From contig JAQFVV010006840.1 in assembly GCA_028023455.1 (NCBI GenBank), positions 239,910 to 303,909 on the forward strand: a stretch of DNA of 64,000 nucleotides, read 5' to 3'. The notes under the pieces are model-generated. The model worked only from the letters and a program-made list of their open reading frames with translations. It was not told where the DNA came from and did no database searches. The position numbers and the translations under genes are program-made. The stretch is from Epiperipatus broadwayi. Its lineage: Eukaryota; Onychophora; Udeonychophora; Euonychophora; Peripatidae. Of this stretch, positions 24,171-37,275 are shown one piece after another (within the stretch, counting starts at the first letter, position 1; the number at the start of each line of letters is the position of its first letter).

Positions 24171-24540
24171 ATGTGCATTCCTAAATTAAAAAACTAGCAT
24201 CCCTCTTTTTAGAAATGATATCTATAACTTTCCCTCTACAATTATTAAAATGTAAATTAAATTCTAAAATTCAAATTTATGCTAATTCAATTTACAATAT
24301 GCAAAACAACTTTAAATTGAGAGTTTAGAAAACGTTTACTGCTACGATTGTGCTACTATTTGCATTGAAAGTGCTTATTTAATAAAATATTTACAGCATA
24401 ATAAAAATTTGTTCTGCTATTCAATGTCTAAACATTTACTAAATCATTAACATATTTGCTTAAAAAGTTTTGTCCGATGAATGGATTACAAAATGTAATA
24501 CTTTGGTTTTTATCTTAAAAATATTTGTTGATAACAATTT
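24171..24540. other. AT-rich intergenic DNA
   Basis: No gene seen beyond the Penelope relic. Confidence 0.35.
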
Positions 24541-24558
24541 TTTTTTCCTCGTACCATA

Positions 24559-24638
24559 GCATCAGCTGGGAAGCGAACCCGCTATCCTGGGACAACTGCT
24601 TGTAAAGCGGCTGTTGCTGATCTCTCGACCACCAATGC
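24559..24638 (-). repeat. tRNA-like SINE or tRNA pseudogene
   Basis: Read on the minus strand, an 80-nt unit begins GCATTGG and ends CTGATGC, which can form a 7-bp acceptor stem with two G-T pairs. It has a B-box-like gggttcgcttccc in which the invariant A after TTCG is replaced by C. The loop cttTACaag could be an anticodon loop (TAC). The region between anticodon and T arm is long. A run of A follows downstream on the minus strand, as in a retroposed SINE. I do not consider it a working tRNA. Confidence 0.55.
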
Positions 24639-24649
24639 TTGACAAATTA

Positions 24650-25729
24650 TATACAAATGTTAACACATATGCAATAAAATAAGTTTAGATTACATAAGCA
24701 AGCATATGATGGAATAATGACATATAATTGTACAAATAATACAATAAGTTGCTTAACTCCAGTAAAGAATAATCCAAATTTGAAGAGTATAGTAGGAATT
24801 TATGTTCATGTACTTGATTTATTTATACATTTAACTTAAAATTGTTTCTAAAACTCCGTTTCCATTGGATGTTAATGATGTTAAGAATTATTTCTAAGAT
24901 TATTTATCCACTTGCTAATATCTTTTGCAAAAATATATACCCAAATCCACACTCAAATATTACACAACTATGATCACTAAACTGATTTCTATGATGACTT
25001 TCAACATATTGTTCATATGTTGATGAGTCTGAATATTTGTAAGGAGTAAAAGCACACTGGGGAATATTCAAGATAACAAAAGTTCAAGATATTGGAGTGC
25101 ATAACTGAGGTAGTTGTAGAGTACCAGATTTTGTCTATGATGTTCCTGGATAGAAATTTGAGAGTATTGCACTAATTCTTATTTCTTTTGAGTCCACTGT
25201 ATTTTTATTGAGACACATAGAAAATGAAATGTAGATAAATAAGCAAAATGAGTTTCCACATTTATAAAACAATGTATCATAAATATTATTAGACATCAAC
25301 TTGATAAATAACTATTAAAATAAATGATTTTTTTTTCTTTTCATTTCTGTCAGTTAATATGAGCGTGATTAATCAGAAGATGGCCGATTTTTTTTAATAA
25401 ATCAGTAACTAATGCAATTCTACCTATATTAATAGTTTAATTTTTAGCTTATGAATTTTGACAGAAAAAAATTTTGAGAACTATAAACTAGAAACTGATA
25501 TGAGGATATGTATAGAACAGAACTAAATAGGAATCAATTAAGGATGGATATCTGTTGATTACTCAGCTTACACTAGGTGGCAGAACTTATATAGATGAAA
25601 TGAAATTTGCTGTTGGAATATATGATATAAGTTGCAATCATGTAATATTTTTAAATAATTCTTCACTTAAGCTCTATCTAAATTTTTGTTTGACTGAGTT
25701 TGTGATGATGACATTTTAAAAATAATTAT
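24650..25729. other. AT-rich intergenic DNA, no gene seen
   Basis: No recognisable repeat or coding relic. Confidence 0.35.
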
Positions 25730-26775
25730 ATGTTGGAGTATTTTCATCATCGAATATTAAATTTTGAATGCTTTTTTAAAAAATTAAACTTTATTTTAAT
25801 TTTTGAAATACAGGCAACTGTTAGTAAGACACACAAGTTAGAAAATAACACAACATTTCAAGTTGTATAAAACAATCAAAGCATCACATAGTCAACATTT
25901 CATATGCTTACACATGCTGTTAATAAGATATGCACTGTGGTTTCTTTTACAAACTCTCCATACAGTACTGTCACCAAGTGCAAACCTTCATAATAAATGT
26001 TTTCATCTTAGGCTCCTAACTTTATAGTTAACCAAATAAGTAAAAGGTGGTTTTTGGAGGGTTGCATTAGATACTGAGATCTAGGTGCAGTGCCCTCAAA
26101 TCGAAGTCTCATCACTAAATAAAAGCTACAAACTAAAAACAAGTCAGGACGATGTTGGATGAGTAGGCACTAGATAGGGATTTTATGCTCAAACCTTCAT
26201 GCATCCATTGATTATAAAGTCTTGCACTTGGTGGCACTACTGTAAGGAAAATTTGGTGCTCTTATTTTAAATTGTATTATTCTATCTTTTTCATGCATTG
26301 CTGACCTGACAGATGTCAATAATAGCATGATAACCAATTCTGGATCTTTAGATTTATGAATATTGAATTAAAGATTATATTTTAATAAACTGAGCTATTC
26401 TTCCAAAGACAATGCTCAATGGAAATTACATATAGTTATCTATGATTGTCTTACTGCTTTCTCCTTGATTTCCTAAGAGCAAAAAAACCACTAATTAAAA
26501 GTGATCATCGTACTTTTGGCAGAATAGCCCTATTAGTTAAAGAATCATCTTAAATTCAGTATTCATGCATCTAACAGTGCATGTTTCATTTCCATTCTAG
26601 TATTGTTTCTGGTCTGGCTAGAAACTCTAGAAAAAGAGAGGGATTAATACAATGTGAAATATTTATAGTATTATATAATAATATGTGCCAACAGTTAATT
26701 GTATTTGAAAAGTTACTTTGAATTTTTCTTATAACATTCAACATTTAATAACAGGAGATAGAAATAGTCCAAGAT
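25730..26775. mobile_element. Head-to-head tRNA-like fold-back element, copy 1, with nested MITE
   Basis: The left end (atgttggagtattttcatcat, from about 25,730) and right end (gatagaaatagtccaagatat, to about 26,775) are imperfect reverse complements. Going inward, each arm contains a tRNA-like segment: minus strand near 26,380-26,430 (tgagctattcttccaaaga), and + strand near 26,520-26,600 (gcagaatagccctattag). About 80 bases separate them. The left arm is interrupted by a family 2 repeat (25,885-26,262). The same architecture recurs at 42,110-42,700 and, as a left half, at 39,442-39,830. Confidence 0.6.
25885..26262 (+). repeat. MITE-like repeat family 2, copy b (nested)
   Basis: Begins atcacatagtc-aacatttcatatgc and ends near ggcactactgtaagg, collinear with copy c at 26,930-27,410. 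It contains the gtaggcactagatagggatt block seen in all copies. It sits inside the left arm of the fold-back element at 25,730-26,775. Confidence 0.65.
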
Positions 26776-26929
26776 ATAATTACTATTATCCAATTTTTGT
26801 TTTACATAGTTTATGGTGATTTTATATTAATTATGTTATGATATATGGAAATATATGAATTTAAGAAAAATTATATGAATTCAAAACCACAGTTTACTTA
26901 TTTTAGCCATCAATAACTATAGTAAAATA

Positions 26930-27410
26930 TAACATGATCACCATTTTATATGCTTATACATGCTGTTAATAAGCATATGAAATGGTGATCATGTGATGTT
27001 TTAATGGTTTTATATCTATCTTGCCCATAAGGTAATAGTGACTGTCATTTTTGAAAAAAACCAAAGACACCAAAATGTATAGATGTTGAAGTATGTTCAG
27101 ATCTACATCACTATATAAGCAAATGAACTTGGGCTGGAAACATTATGGTGTTTTCATCTTGGGTCCCTAGCTTTATAGTTAAACAAATAAGTAAAATCTG
27201 GCTGCTGGGGGTTGCATTAGATACTAAGATCTGGGTGGAGTGCTTCCAAATTCAAAATTCCTCACTGATGAAAACCATGATCTAAAAACTAGTCTGGGGA
27301 TGTTGGATGAGTAAGCACTAGATAGGGATTTTATGCCCAAACATTCTTGCATCCCTTGATTATAAAGGCTTGCATGTGGTCACACTACTGGATAGTGAAT
27401 TTGGCATTTT
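26930..27410 (+). repeat. MITE-like repeat family 2, copy c, with terminal hairpin
   Basis: Collinear with copy b. Its first 60 bases (about 26,932-26,991) form a tight hairpin, catgatcaccatttt...aaatggtgatcatg. The core contains gtaagcactagatagggatt. No ORF. Confidence 0.65.
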
Positions 27411-27709
27411 TAGAAGTAAAAATAATAATCAGAGAGCTTTAAAAATCTGTTTTATCAAATTATATCTTTATAATAAAAACAAATCACTGACTCCCTAAAT
27501 TTACACAATATATAATAAAACAAGAACAACTCTCTACTCCAATGCCATCTATACTACATTTGAGCAATCAGAGATTAGTAATAGTGTGCCTAAAGCTCCA
27601 TTACTAAACTGTTTTCTGGATTTTGACTGGATCATTCCTGGAAATCAAAGATGAAATTAATGCAACATATATCTTGCAACCACCTTTAACCTCTTTTTTG
27701 TTGATTATT

Positions 27710-28330
27710 TTATTGGCCAAGTGAGGTAAAAGTCTAAACTTTTAATTGGTCAATTCACAAACTCAAGCGTCAAAATATATTCATTTTTTAATATTATATT
27801 CACTTTAGTTTCATTTGTAAAAAGTATATTAATAATTTGTCAGGTTATGAAAGTGAACGAAAGTTTTTTCAAAAATAAATTTTTATTTATAATTATAAAA
27901 ATATTCAATAGTGGCAAATCTAAAACGAATGTTACTCACCAACCAAAAAGTTTTGCTGACATCAGTGATGTTTTCCCCAATTTTATGTTTTGGATAAGTA
28001 AATAATTTTTGCTAAAGTCTTAACTATTTTTCTAAAATAATTTTATTTTTAGCATATTTTATCAATATAATTTATATTTTGTAAAAAAATACTTTAAAAT
28101 GGTCTAAAACATTCATTTATCATTTTTGAAATGAAAGAAATCGTAACGTTGGAAGTTATTTATAACCATTTTCATTGTTGTCAAAATTTAACAACCAATC
28201 AGATTCAAGATAAGACAGCCTTTTTTTTTTTGTTAAACCTATAATGTCAGTTTTATTGATTTTTTTACTTGTAAAAGAATTCAAGAGAGGGCAGCATCTT
28301 ACAAAACTTTTTATAACCTTTCAAATGATG
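27710..28330 (+). repeat. Dispersed unclassified repeat, copy 2
   Basis: Collinear with 10,500-11,200; the clearest blocks are near 27,830 (aataatttgtcagg), 27,995 (aagtaaataattttt) and 28,285 (gagggcagcatctta). Confidence 0.6.
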
Positions 28331-30949
28331 ATAAAATCTTTACTGTAGCATTAAAACTGACGAGATTTGAATGACAGGAAGCCATCACATTTTTAGCCAT
28401 AACTAGCATTTATTCAGTTAACTTTAATTTACTAGTCCATTTTTAAATTTTAAGCTTATTATAGATGGCATTACAGTCAATGACAATTCTTTAACATTGT
28501 GATTATTTTATAATTTAAATGGAAAAATATGGAAAATAAGTGTAAAAAAATAGAAGTTAACTCCAATTTCAAAATGCTTTGAATATATTTTAAAATAAAT
28601 GAAATAAATGTATTGAAGTTAAAACAGGAGCTTAGTAACAAAAATTCTGAATAAATCAGTATTATATGACAATAATCCAGATTTTTTCAATTCTATATTA
28701 GTAGCAATATCACATTATTTTTTCATATAATAACTCACGTTTCCAAAAAGGCAATTTTTTTTATCTCACTCTAAAGACATACATTGTAACCTTGAGCAAG
28801 AGATAAATATCTTTCAATTTATTTCATTGACATGAGCGCCATCTGACATTCAACATCATGTTTAAATAAGCTGTGAGAATATTTTTAATATGATGATGAT
28901 GGCCACTACACAGATGCTATTGCAATACCCAATTAGATCCCATAGAATATAAGTTACTCCCAATGAAAAAGGCATGGAATAAATATGCAGACCAGACAAT
29001 ATTATATATAAAGATATTAACACATTATTTAAACAAATAACAAATCTATAATTCATTACAAAAGTATTATAACTGTCAGAAATTTTTTTTTTAAAAAAAA
29101 GAAAAAATTCTCCAATCTTTTTTTTCTTTTATTTGTTTTAAATTTACGTGCATGGTGGAAAACACTAATTATTTACAAAGTATCTATGGTTTATTTTGCT
29201 TAATTTTAAAACAGTAATCTTTGAATCAAATCTTATAGTACAACTGTTTTTCTATGATTGAATACATTTGCCAAAGAGTAAATTCCTGATCTTTAATATT
29301 CTCTAAATATAATTCTATGTATGACTGTTCCTCACAAATAAAATAGATCTATTTATAACATAAGCTTAATAACATAGGCATATATCTGATATGGGAAATT
29401 TCAACCAATACAACTTTCTTACAATGATAACTCTAGGTAATGGCCACTTTAAGTCCAAACCTCAATTTAACAATACAAATTAATTAAGAAAGATGGTTCT
29501 TTGAATTCAACCCCTATTTATTATTAATATTCCTTAATTAACTCAGATAGTCTTTTGGAGCTGATTGCAAATTTATGGAACAATCTGTAAATAAATCAGC
29601 CATATAGATATAGTGTACAATAAACTTTTTAACAGAGATACTTACATAAAATTTAATCCACAGCAATCAAAAGAAAAGCTTATTAACATTTAAATGGACA
29701 TAATTTAATTTCAAATTAAACCATACCTTTTATTATATTACATATAGCTTTCTCTTTTTTTAACATTTGTAGCTTTAATTATTTTACACGCGTGCACATT
29801 TGTTTTAAGTTGAATATTTTATCTTTGATTATTGTCCGACAATTTCATATAAAAGAAAGTTTGTTTGTTTTTAAAATGTTAACAAATCCAATTTATATGT
29901 GTATGATAAGAAGATAATTTAAATGACAAAATAAAATAAAATTATATTGTTCTTTATTCTTTAGATAATTTTAAGTATTATTACTACTATTAAATGAAAT
30001 ATTTTTAACAAATTTATCATAGTACCAACACTCAAATAATCTTTATAAAATTAATCTTTTAAAAACAAAGTTATCCTACTAGAATTATTTAATCTCTTAT
30101 TTCTATAACGATATTTTTGTAAAGAAGCTACTCTCTGACATATATAGATTGATAGGAATCATATTTAATTATATACCTTAACTCTTTACTCTTAACATAA
30201 TGATTACATACCAAACAATTATTTCTTATATTTTTAATCACCAATAAATCGAAAAAAAATAATTTAACAAAATCTAACCTCTTTCTTTCTACAACATATT
30301 TTATAGAATCGTCAAAACAAATGAACTCATTTAGTTAATTTACCATTCTCAATTACAACCATACAATCATCAACATTTACTCTTCAAATAATTAATATAA
30401 ACTGAACAAATTAAAGAAGAAATAATATAACCTATTATCCATTCTTTCTTAATCTTATAAAAAATTACCATTATAAGGAAAAAATACATAAAATTCTCTA
30501 ATAATAAAAGCAATTCTGTAATAATTTTAATTTTAGTTTTGACAAAGATCCATGTTTAATCAACATAGACATAAAAAACATTAACACTGCTTAATCTATT
30601 AACAGATTGATACATATTCTCTAATAATTTTAAAAAGGAAAGTAATTGAGTATTTGATTGTTTGGATAATCTTATCAAAAACCTCCAAAAAAAAAAAAAA
30701 AAGAAACTATGAAATGATCAAAATTAACAAATTGATTTAAAAAATTATATAAGAACCTAGAAATGCCCTCCACCACATTACCTGTAAAGTCAAAAATAAA
30801 TCTTAAAGGAAAACCATCTTTGTGAGTCTTAATATCTTAGCTGATATGAAGTCATTAGGATTATGTTATATATATATATATGTGTATGTGTGTAATTAAT
30901 AAAACAAGACACAAAATGTGTAACTTGCTTTTAAACTTTTATCAAAATG
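28331..30949. other. AT-rich intergenic DNA, no gene seen
   Basis: Long A/T tracts. The gagcgccatctgacattcaa segment near 28,834 faintly recalls a block in the LTR of element B, but I could not extend the match. A TA/TG microsatellite lies near 30,866-30,893. Confidence 0.35.
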
Positions 30950-31361
30950 TTCACTAGAGGGAGCTTACCACTAACTCCAATCAAGCTTTAATTTATAAAT
31001 GCCGAAAGTGAAAGAATTCAAAATGTCTTTCAGAATGTCCTTATCCCCAGATCAATTGGTTCTGAGCTTACGTCTCACCTCAATGAGGAGCTAAGACTCC
31101 AGAACCTAGATCTAAATACCAACTCAAAAGTCAGCACTTATCTATTATGTTATTATCAATTTGAAAACCTGAATTTTTCGGACATGTAAATGTCTTCAAT
31201 CCAGCCTTACAAACTAGATAGCTATATGGGTCTGAACTCAATTCAGTTTCACCATATATTACTAGCCTCAGCAATATAACATAGCAAAAGCCTTTTTTTC
31301 TCTTTTGGCACTTATAAATTAAAGGCTTGATTGAGTCTAGTGATAAGCTCCCTCCAGTGAA
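30950..31361. mobile_element. MITE-like element with about 65-bp terminal inverted repeats
   Basis: The left end ttcactagagggagcttacc and the right end (reverse complement ttcactggagggagcttatc) match over about 65 bp with few differences. Length is 412 bp and there is no transposase, as in a MITE. The interior is collinear with the repeat at 33,960-34,315, and part of its core (tccccag...agaacctagatc) resembles the loop of the hairpin at 39,060-39,268. No target-site duplication is obvious. Confidence 0.7.
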
Positions 31362-32935
31362 TGTGTATATATATCTGAAGTTACAATGTCTGACAATTGG
31401 GTAGCAATTTGTAACAGTATACCACATTAGGGCTGAAATTATGAGCAATAAGAAACTATCATCATCCTTAAATAAACAAAGTATAAACTTAAATATGAAA
31501 AGAATGAGCATAAGAATTACACAGAAAGAATAATCATTCATCATCATGAATGATCAACAATAAAAATAAATTAACAGTCAATCTTGTGGCTGTATTTGAA
31601 AGTGGTCCACTATTGATCAAGCTAATTATTTAGCCCCTGCATAAAGCAGGAATAGAAACAATAAATATCTAACCATATGCCAAGTAATAGTGAGATACTA
31701 AAGACATTCTGATCATCACCAATGCTCTGGAATTTAGAGTCATTAATGTCCTGGCCAACTATAAACTAAATTTGTAAATAAATAAATAAAATTTAGTGCA
31801 TGACCTTTAAAGGAAATCTTCTTGCACCAACCAGGATCATTATCATCAGGATGTCCTTAACACTAAACATAAACTCCTACTCCATAATTAACTATTAAGC
31901 ACAAACCTAGCTCAGAAAGCAAAAAGTCTATAAATTATTACTGTGAGCAAGAAATAAATAAATAAATAAAGTAGTTTATTATACATCACTTCAAGTAATT
32001 TCTTAGTTTAGCCTATAATAAATAAATAGTTTTATTGGGATTATTAAAACAATCCTAAAACATTAAACTGTCATGAAATAAATTCACACACACTAAAATT
32101 TATAAAACAAGAATTGGATAGAATAAAGAAATTAAGTCCAAAAAGATTTTCAAAACAATCATTTAATAACTAATTGATAAACAATAAAAATGACATGATA
32201 GTATAAAATTTTAAACATTTGTTTCATCAAAAAAAAAATTCATAAAAATTATAATAACTCAGTTGATTTCTATTCATAAATTAATATTTAATTCATTAAG
32301 TTATTTCTTCAAAATAACTAAGACTTGTAAAACATTCTCAAAATCAAAGATAACAATCTGTGATTTAGCTTAATTATCCTTTTATGTTTTTATGAGGAAA
32401 ATTAATGAAAAGAGAAAAACATGCTTAAAAAAAATTAAATTTACAAAAAAATAAATTTTCTAAAAAATCTTTCATAATTTTAAGAGAAAATTGAAGAGAT
32501 AAAAAAAATGTTTTACCATTCTCTTACATAAAAGAAAATTATTAATTTATATAAGAAAAAGATTTTTTTTACTATCAATAAAAATATAGTGTGCACAAAT
32601 AAAAAAATACCTTCAAACATTGTTTTATTTTTTTTTCTATGGAGTCCTTTCCAATTATAATTTCCAGTTTTCCAGTTGAGTTTTCTTCTTAAAGGTTTCA
32701 ACACATGAACATGATTAATTTGTCCTTTTTCTGATGTAGTATTTCATTTCCAGGTTAACAACAGCAAAATTTATCCATTTCTTTTAATAAATTTCCCAAG
32801 TGAGACTAACACAGAGAGACTCATGCCCTTGGTTGAAGTTCAGATTACAGATTACTTTAATGAAAAAAATATTTTCCTCTACATTTTTATTCCAGTAAAG
32901 AGAAGTTACATACAGGAATATATCTAGCTTTTAGC
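31362..32935. other. AT-rich intergenic DNA, no gene seen
   Basis: Contains short (AAAT)n runs near 31,775 and 31,955. No coding relic recognised. Confidence 0.35.
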
Positions 32936-33240
32936 TTAATTTTGCATATGGTTTTCATTGTACAAACCATTTTCATGAATAAATTCATAGTGTGCTAAAT
33001 GCTTGGCTAAAACCTCTGCTATTTTATGCAATAGTTTCATAAATGCTTCTGCTTTTTTTTCTTCTTTTTCAGCTGTATTAAGAACTTGACTACTCTTTCT
33101 TTAATAGCTATGTTAGAAACATCCACTTTTTACCAGATACTTGGAGCTTTTGCCTTATTCACATCCAGATTGTTTTTTTCTAGAAAAATTTTCTCTTAAA
33201 GCCAATCACAATATGTCTCCAACATGATAGTTTTATATCA
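32936..33240 (-). pseudogene. Unidentified protein-like relic
   Basis: On the minus strand a frame runs from about 33,240 with TIMLETYCDWL, then EKIFLEKNNLDVNKAKAPSI, then KVDVSNIAIKERVVKFL, interrupted by single stops. Sequence continues in another frame with AEKEEKKAEAFMKLLHKIAE and ends IHENGLYNENHMQN-stop at 32,936. The balanced amino-acid use and helical pattern look like real protein rather than random AT-rich reading. I do not recognise the family; a processed pseudogene or unknown retroelement ORF are both possible. Confidence 0.35.
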
Positions 33241-33959
33241 GTCAATTAGACAATTTTTTATAAATACAATTGTGCAGCTGTTTACCTTGTTAAAAATTGA
33301 CATTGACAAATAAATCAAGAACTTAAAACAACAACTCAAAATTCTTGGTATTTTTTTCTAATTAAAAAAAATTCTTGCAAAAAAAAGATAATTTAATTAT
33401 ACTGACTTGATTTTTTGTCATGAAGAGAGAGAAAAAGAAAAGAAAAACTACAACTCTAATCAGAAATAAAATTTACCAAAATATTAACAATTATTTTTTT
33501 TCTTTTTAAAAATACTGTTAAAAATAAAACTTTATCTCTTTTTTAAGATTTAAAATTAATATCTATGAAATAATTTATAAGAAAGTGAAAAAATAGATTT
33601 TTTTAGTACAATTTCATAGTTTAAATTAAAACTCCTAATTAATTATAATTACTGAAGAAAGAGAGTCAAAAAACTGGTTTATATTCTTTTATAGTTTTCT
33701 CTCCCTTCTACAATCATTTATAACTTATTAAAATATTCCCATATTAAATTCATACTATTTTTAAACAAACTTTAGTGTTTGAGAATTCTCATCCTATCAT
33801 ATTGGAACTTTAAATATTTAAATAATCCAAGACCCATTATTATTATAAAAAATATGCATGGGAAAATTGCTTATTATTTTCTGCATTAATTAAATAATTC
33901 TATTCTTAAACCTGAAGAACATACTGTTAATTATTTAATTATTTTTAGTGCTACTGTGT
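33241..33959. other. AT-rich intergenic DNA
   Basis: No gene seen. Confidence 0.35.
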
Positions 33960-34315
33960 AGTCCACTGGATGAGCATGCTAATAGCTCTAAACAAGCTTT
34001 TTCAATAATTGCCACAAAAAAGCATTGATATTTTCTATCTAGAATTACCCTAATCCCCAAACCGGTTTCAAGCTAATCGTTCTCTTCAGGGAGATACTAG
34101 GACATTCAGACACTAGATCTAAAATACAAACTCAAGTCCAGTATTCATCAAACATTTAACTATTAAGTAGAAAATCTGAAATTTTCAGATATCTATATGT
34201 CTTCAAATCCAGCTATCTAACTTAAATATCCATATGAGACTAAACTAAATTCAGATATACCATATATTAATAGTCTTAGCAATATAACATCACCAAAGCC
34301 TTAAAAGCAAAACTA
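33960..34315 (+). repeat. Copy of the repeat inside the MITE at 30,950
   Basis: Collinear with 31,020-31,290. For example, gaaaatctgaaattttcaga here matches gaaaacctgaatttttcgga, and the catatatta...agcaatataacat stretch is shared. Its outer inverted ends are poorly preserved. Confidence 0.6.
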
Positions 34316-35129
34316 GAATAGTAAGAAAAACCGTCATATATCACATGAGTTAATTAGCTTGTATTTACAAATATACTATAATGAGTTAATTAAATGACAT
34401 GATGTGAAAAGTTTACTTGGTTATGTTTTCAAGCCTAAATAAGTAAAAACGTTCTGCACTGAGCATAATGACAGAAAACATAAAATTAAAGAGGCATAAG
34501 TTCATTAAATAAAATAATAATAAATGGCTTTAATGCTTGGATATTCATAATAAATATGATCTCTGTACATGACAACACTAAGTCAAGCTATGTGGTTTTG
34601 GGCTCTAGAGTCTACAACTTTATTATTTTATCAAATCAATTAATAATTTTCAGTTAAGTGTGTTTTGGAGTTCATGTCCTTAAATGTATCACTTCATATT
34701 TTTAGTTTTTATTTTGAATAAAACGCTTGACATCAACAAGTGTTCTCAGCACAAAAATGCATTAAAGATTATATTTATTGTTTTCAATACTTGATCATGT
34801 ATAAAGCAAAACATTAATATTATTTTTAGTTTATTTTATTTACCAATCAACAATTAAGTAATCAACTAGATTATATGACAATCATAAATGAACTAAATTC
34901 TAACCTATATTTAGAATCACTAATTATCTAAATAAGTTTCCACGTTTCACTTGGATATATTTAAATCTGGGATAATAAACGTGACAGGTCAAGTGTGATA
35001 ACCTTTGCACTTTGTTCTGTGTGTAAATGACATAATTTATTTTTAACCAAATTTAAAACTAAAGAAATTCCAATAGTAAAAAGAGAAAAATATATATAAC
35101 TACAGATGCTATAAAAAGAAAAATAATCA
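34316..35129. other. AT-rich intergenic DNA
   Basis: No gene seen. Confidence 0.35.
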
Positions 35130-35169
35130 AAAAAATTAAGTTGGTAGCTCTACTAACCAAGAGTCAAAT

Positions 35170-35256
35170 ATTTGGTTGTGGGTTTGAACATCAAGCCCAT
35201 AGGTAAAGCATCCACCAAACATGTCTATGGCTTGATGTTCAAACCCACAACCAAAT
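35170..35256. repeat. Hairpin with tRNA B-box-like arms
   Basis: The left arm 35,170-35,202 and right arm 35,225-35,256 are reverse complements apart from one base, around a 22-base loop. The left arm contains gtgggtttgaacatc, similar to a B box, and ttggtagctctac lies upstream like an A box. It may be a tRNA-derived sequence duplicated in inverse. Confidence 0.7.
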
Positions 35257-36869
35257 AAAGTTATTTTAAAAGGCTTGACATTTTTTTCATGTAGCTGGCC
35301 CATATCTTATATATCTAATTATCTATTATTGATCACTACATTAATGTCTAGTTTCTCTTAACTAGAAGATAAAATGAGAATGGAAAACTATTGAAATCTC
35401 ATCAACCAGAAGTTGGCAAGTTTTGTATGGGCTGTCTTTTGTTTCGCTGTTCGTTTGGGAGAGAGTGTTGGAGTAACCTAATTGCTGTTTTATTTCTACA
35501 CATTACAGTACTTCATTAAAAAAATATCGATATAATATACGAAGATGTGTATTTTTGGTGTATATAATGCATTTTTGTGCTGCGCATGACCTGAGTTTGA
35601 ATCTACATCATTTTTTAGAGTTCCAATTCATATCAAGTGAAGTTATTTTTGAGAGGTTTAAGATTTTTTCCCCCGTAAATCTGGTCAAGTATCTAACCCA
35701 TCTAACTCTTTAACGTTGGTCAGTAAATGGGTGTCTGACTAATCTTAGCAAGATGGAAAATCGCTAAGTCATCTCTACCCTCAACTCAAAAACCTAGCGA
35801 GTACCCTTTCTCTTTCAGTTTCTTTACATTGAGTTATTGGAGCGGTTTTTGGCCTGCAATGCGTTATTTATATATATATAAAGCTGATTTAGTTTTTTTA
35901 GTTTTTATTAAACAACGATGGATTACAAATAGATAGTCACATTTTAGTTACTCCTTTCCGTAGATCTATTTTTAAATATATTTGTATTTAAAAACTAAGA
36001 TTACATTTGAAATAGTACATCACAAATAAATAACTTTAAGTATTTTTTGATTTATTTTTATAATCATTTTATTTCTGAGTCTCTCTCGTGATATGCCCGC
36101 ATCAATTATCTGATGCTCGAAATGCTTCCATGCAAAGTAATATTTTAATTTCGCATCGTCTCTTATTCAGCTGACGTCAGATTAAAAGAAAAACCTTCGG
36201 TAGTAAATATCTTTATGCTTGACAAAAATTAATGAGTATCGTGATTTAGGGGCATTTAAAGAATTACGATTCTTGAAAACATAACAAATATTTGGCCTGG
36301 GAATCGGTATAGAAAAGAAATCTAATGGATTTTAAATAATGAATTTTACTTATAACTGAACCATAAATTGTTTTATTATACAGATTAATCCATTCAGTCA
36401 TTAGAGTGATTAGTTGATAGAATAATCAATTTATTAGAGTTATTATGATTTAAAGGCAAAACTGATTCTTTTGATAAAAAGCACTATGAATACAAATTTC
36501 TTGTGTTTGTAATATATGAAAATTTGATCGCACAGATTTGTTTAATAATTACTTTTTCATACTTAACTTAAAGATTTTAATTAAAAAAATAATTAAAATT
36601 TAAATATTATAAGTGAAGCTTATTTATGCTGTATATCTAATATTTAGTTTCATAAGATAAAAAGAAAACGACGTTATACTACGCCAACTGACGACGTCAA
36701 TTCTGTAGAAATGCGTCTTGGGAATCCGTTTCTGGTGACTTTATTCGTTGGTTTGACATAATGTATTAATAGATAGTTTTTCAAATACATATATATATAT
36801 TTAATACTAATCATGGTGAAAAGAAGAAAAAATGAAAATAGTATTATGTATAATTGGAATTCACAATAA
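35257..36869. other. Intergenic DNA, partly non-repetitive
   Basis: No gene recognised. 35,430-36,250 has fewer simple repeats, a B-box-like gagtttgaatcta near 35,590, and a cyclic-AMP-response-like tgacgtca at about 36,173. These are only suggestive of an old SINE or of regulatory DNA. Confidence 0.3.
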
Positions 36870-36879
36870 TGGATATACT

Positions 36880-37275
36880 GTATAGTGTATTTGTGTAGCG
36901 TAATTTTCACTACACCACTCTCACTCAAGGTAGAGACTAGTTTCCATCCACTTTTAATGTTCTGTGGAGGAATATGTTCATAAACACATGACTAAAGATG
37001 CGAAAAAGATCTACAATTTGTAAATGCACATTTCATGGTGAACAAGCATTCATCAGTTGGCCCAGACCATAATGTAAGAGATTATGATCTGGGCAACTGA
37101 TGATTGCTGGTTCAGAATGAAATGTGCATCTTGGGATCATAGATCTTATTTAAATATCTTTAATCAAGTGTTTATAAAACAACTCTCCATACAGTGTTAA
37201 AAGTGGATAGAAACCAGGCCCTGTCTTGTATTAGTGTCTGTAGTAGAAATTACATTACACAAATATTATTTACTA
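36880..37275. repeat. Large fold-back repeat
   Basis: The two halves are imperfect reverse complements meeting near 37,075-37,080 (cagaccataatgtaagagattatgatctg). Matching blocks include ttccatccactttt near 36,941 against aaaagtggatagaaa near 37,199, and aatgcacatttcat against atgaaatgtgcat. A single half recurs at 40,725-40,840. Confidence 0.75.

Noticed and set aside
24559-24638. A functional tRNA-Val (anticodon TAC)
   Set aside because: Acceptor stem and B box are present, but the invariant A in the T loop is changed, the variable region is odd and an A tail follows, so it was called a SINE or pseudogene.
29300-30800. A third, very diverged LTR of the B family
   Set aside because: Only short AT-rich resemblances; no landmark block could be aligned in order.
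31131-31547. 138-aa minus-strand ORF
   Set aside because: It runs across the right end of a MITE-like element and beyond, has no recognisable motif, and looks like chance.
33050-33075. A 3' splice site (polypyrimidine run plus cag) suggesting a host exon
   Set aside because: The downstream + strand frames hit stops quickly, and the protein-like signal is on the opposite strand.
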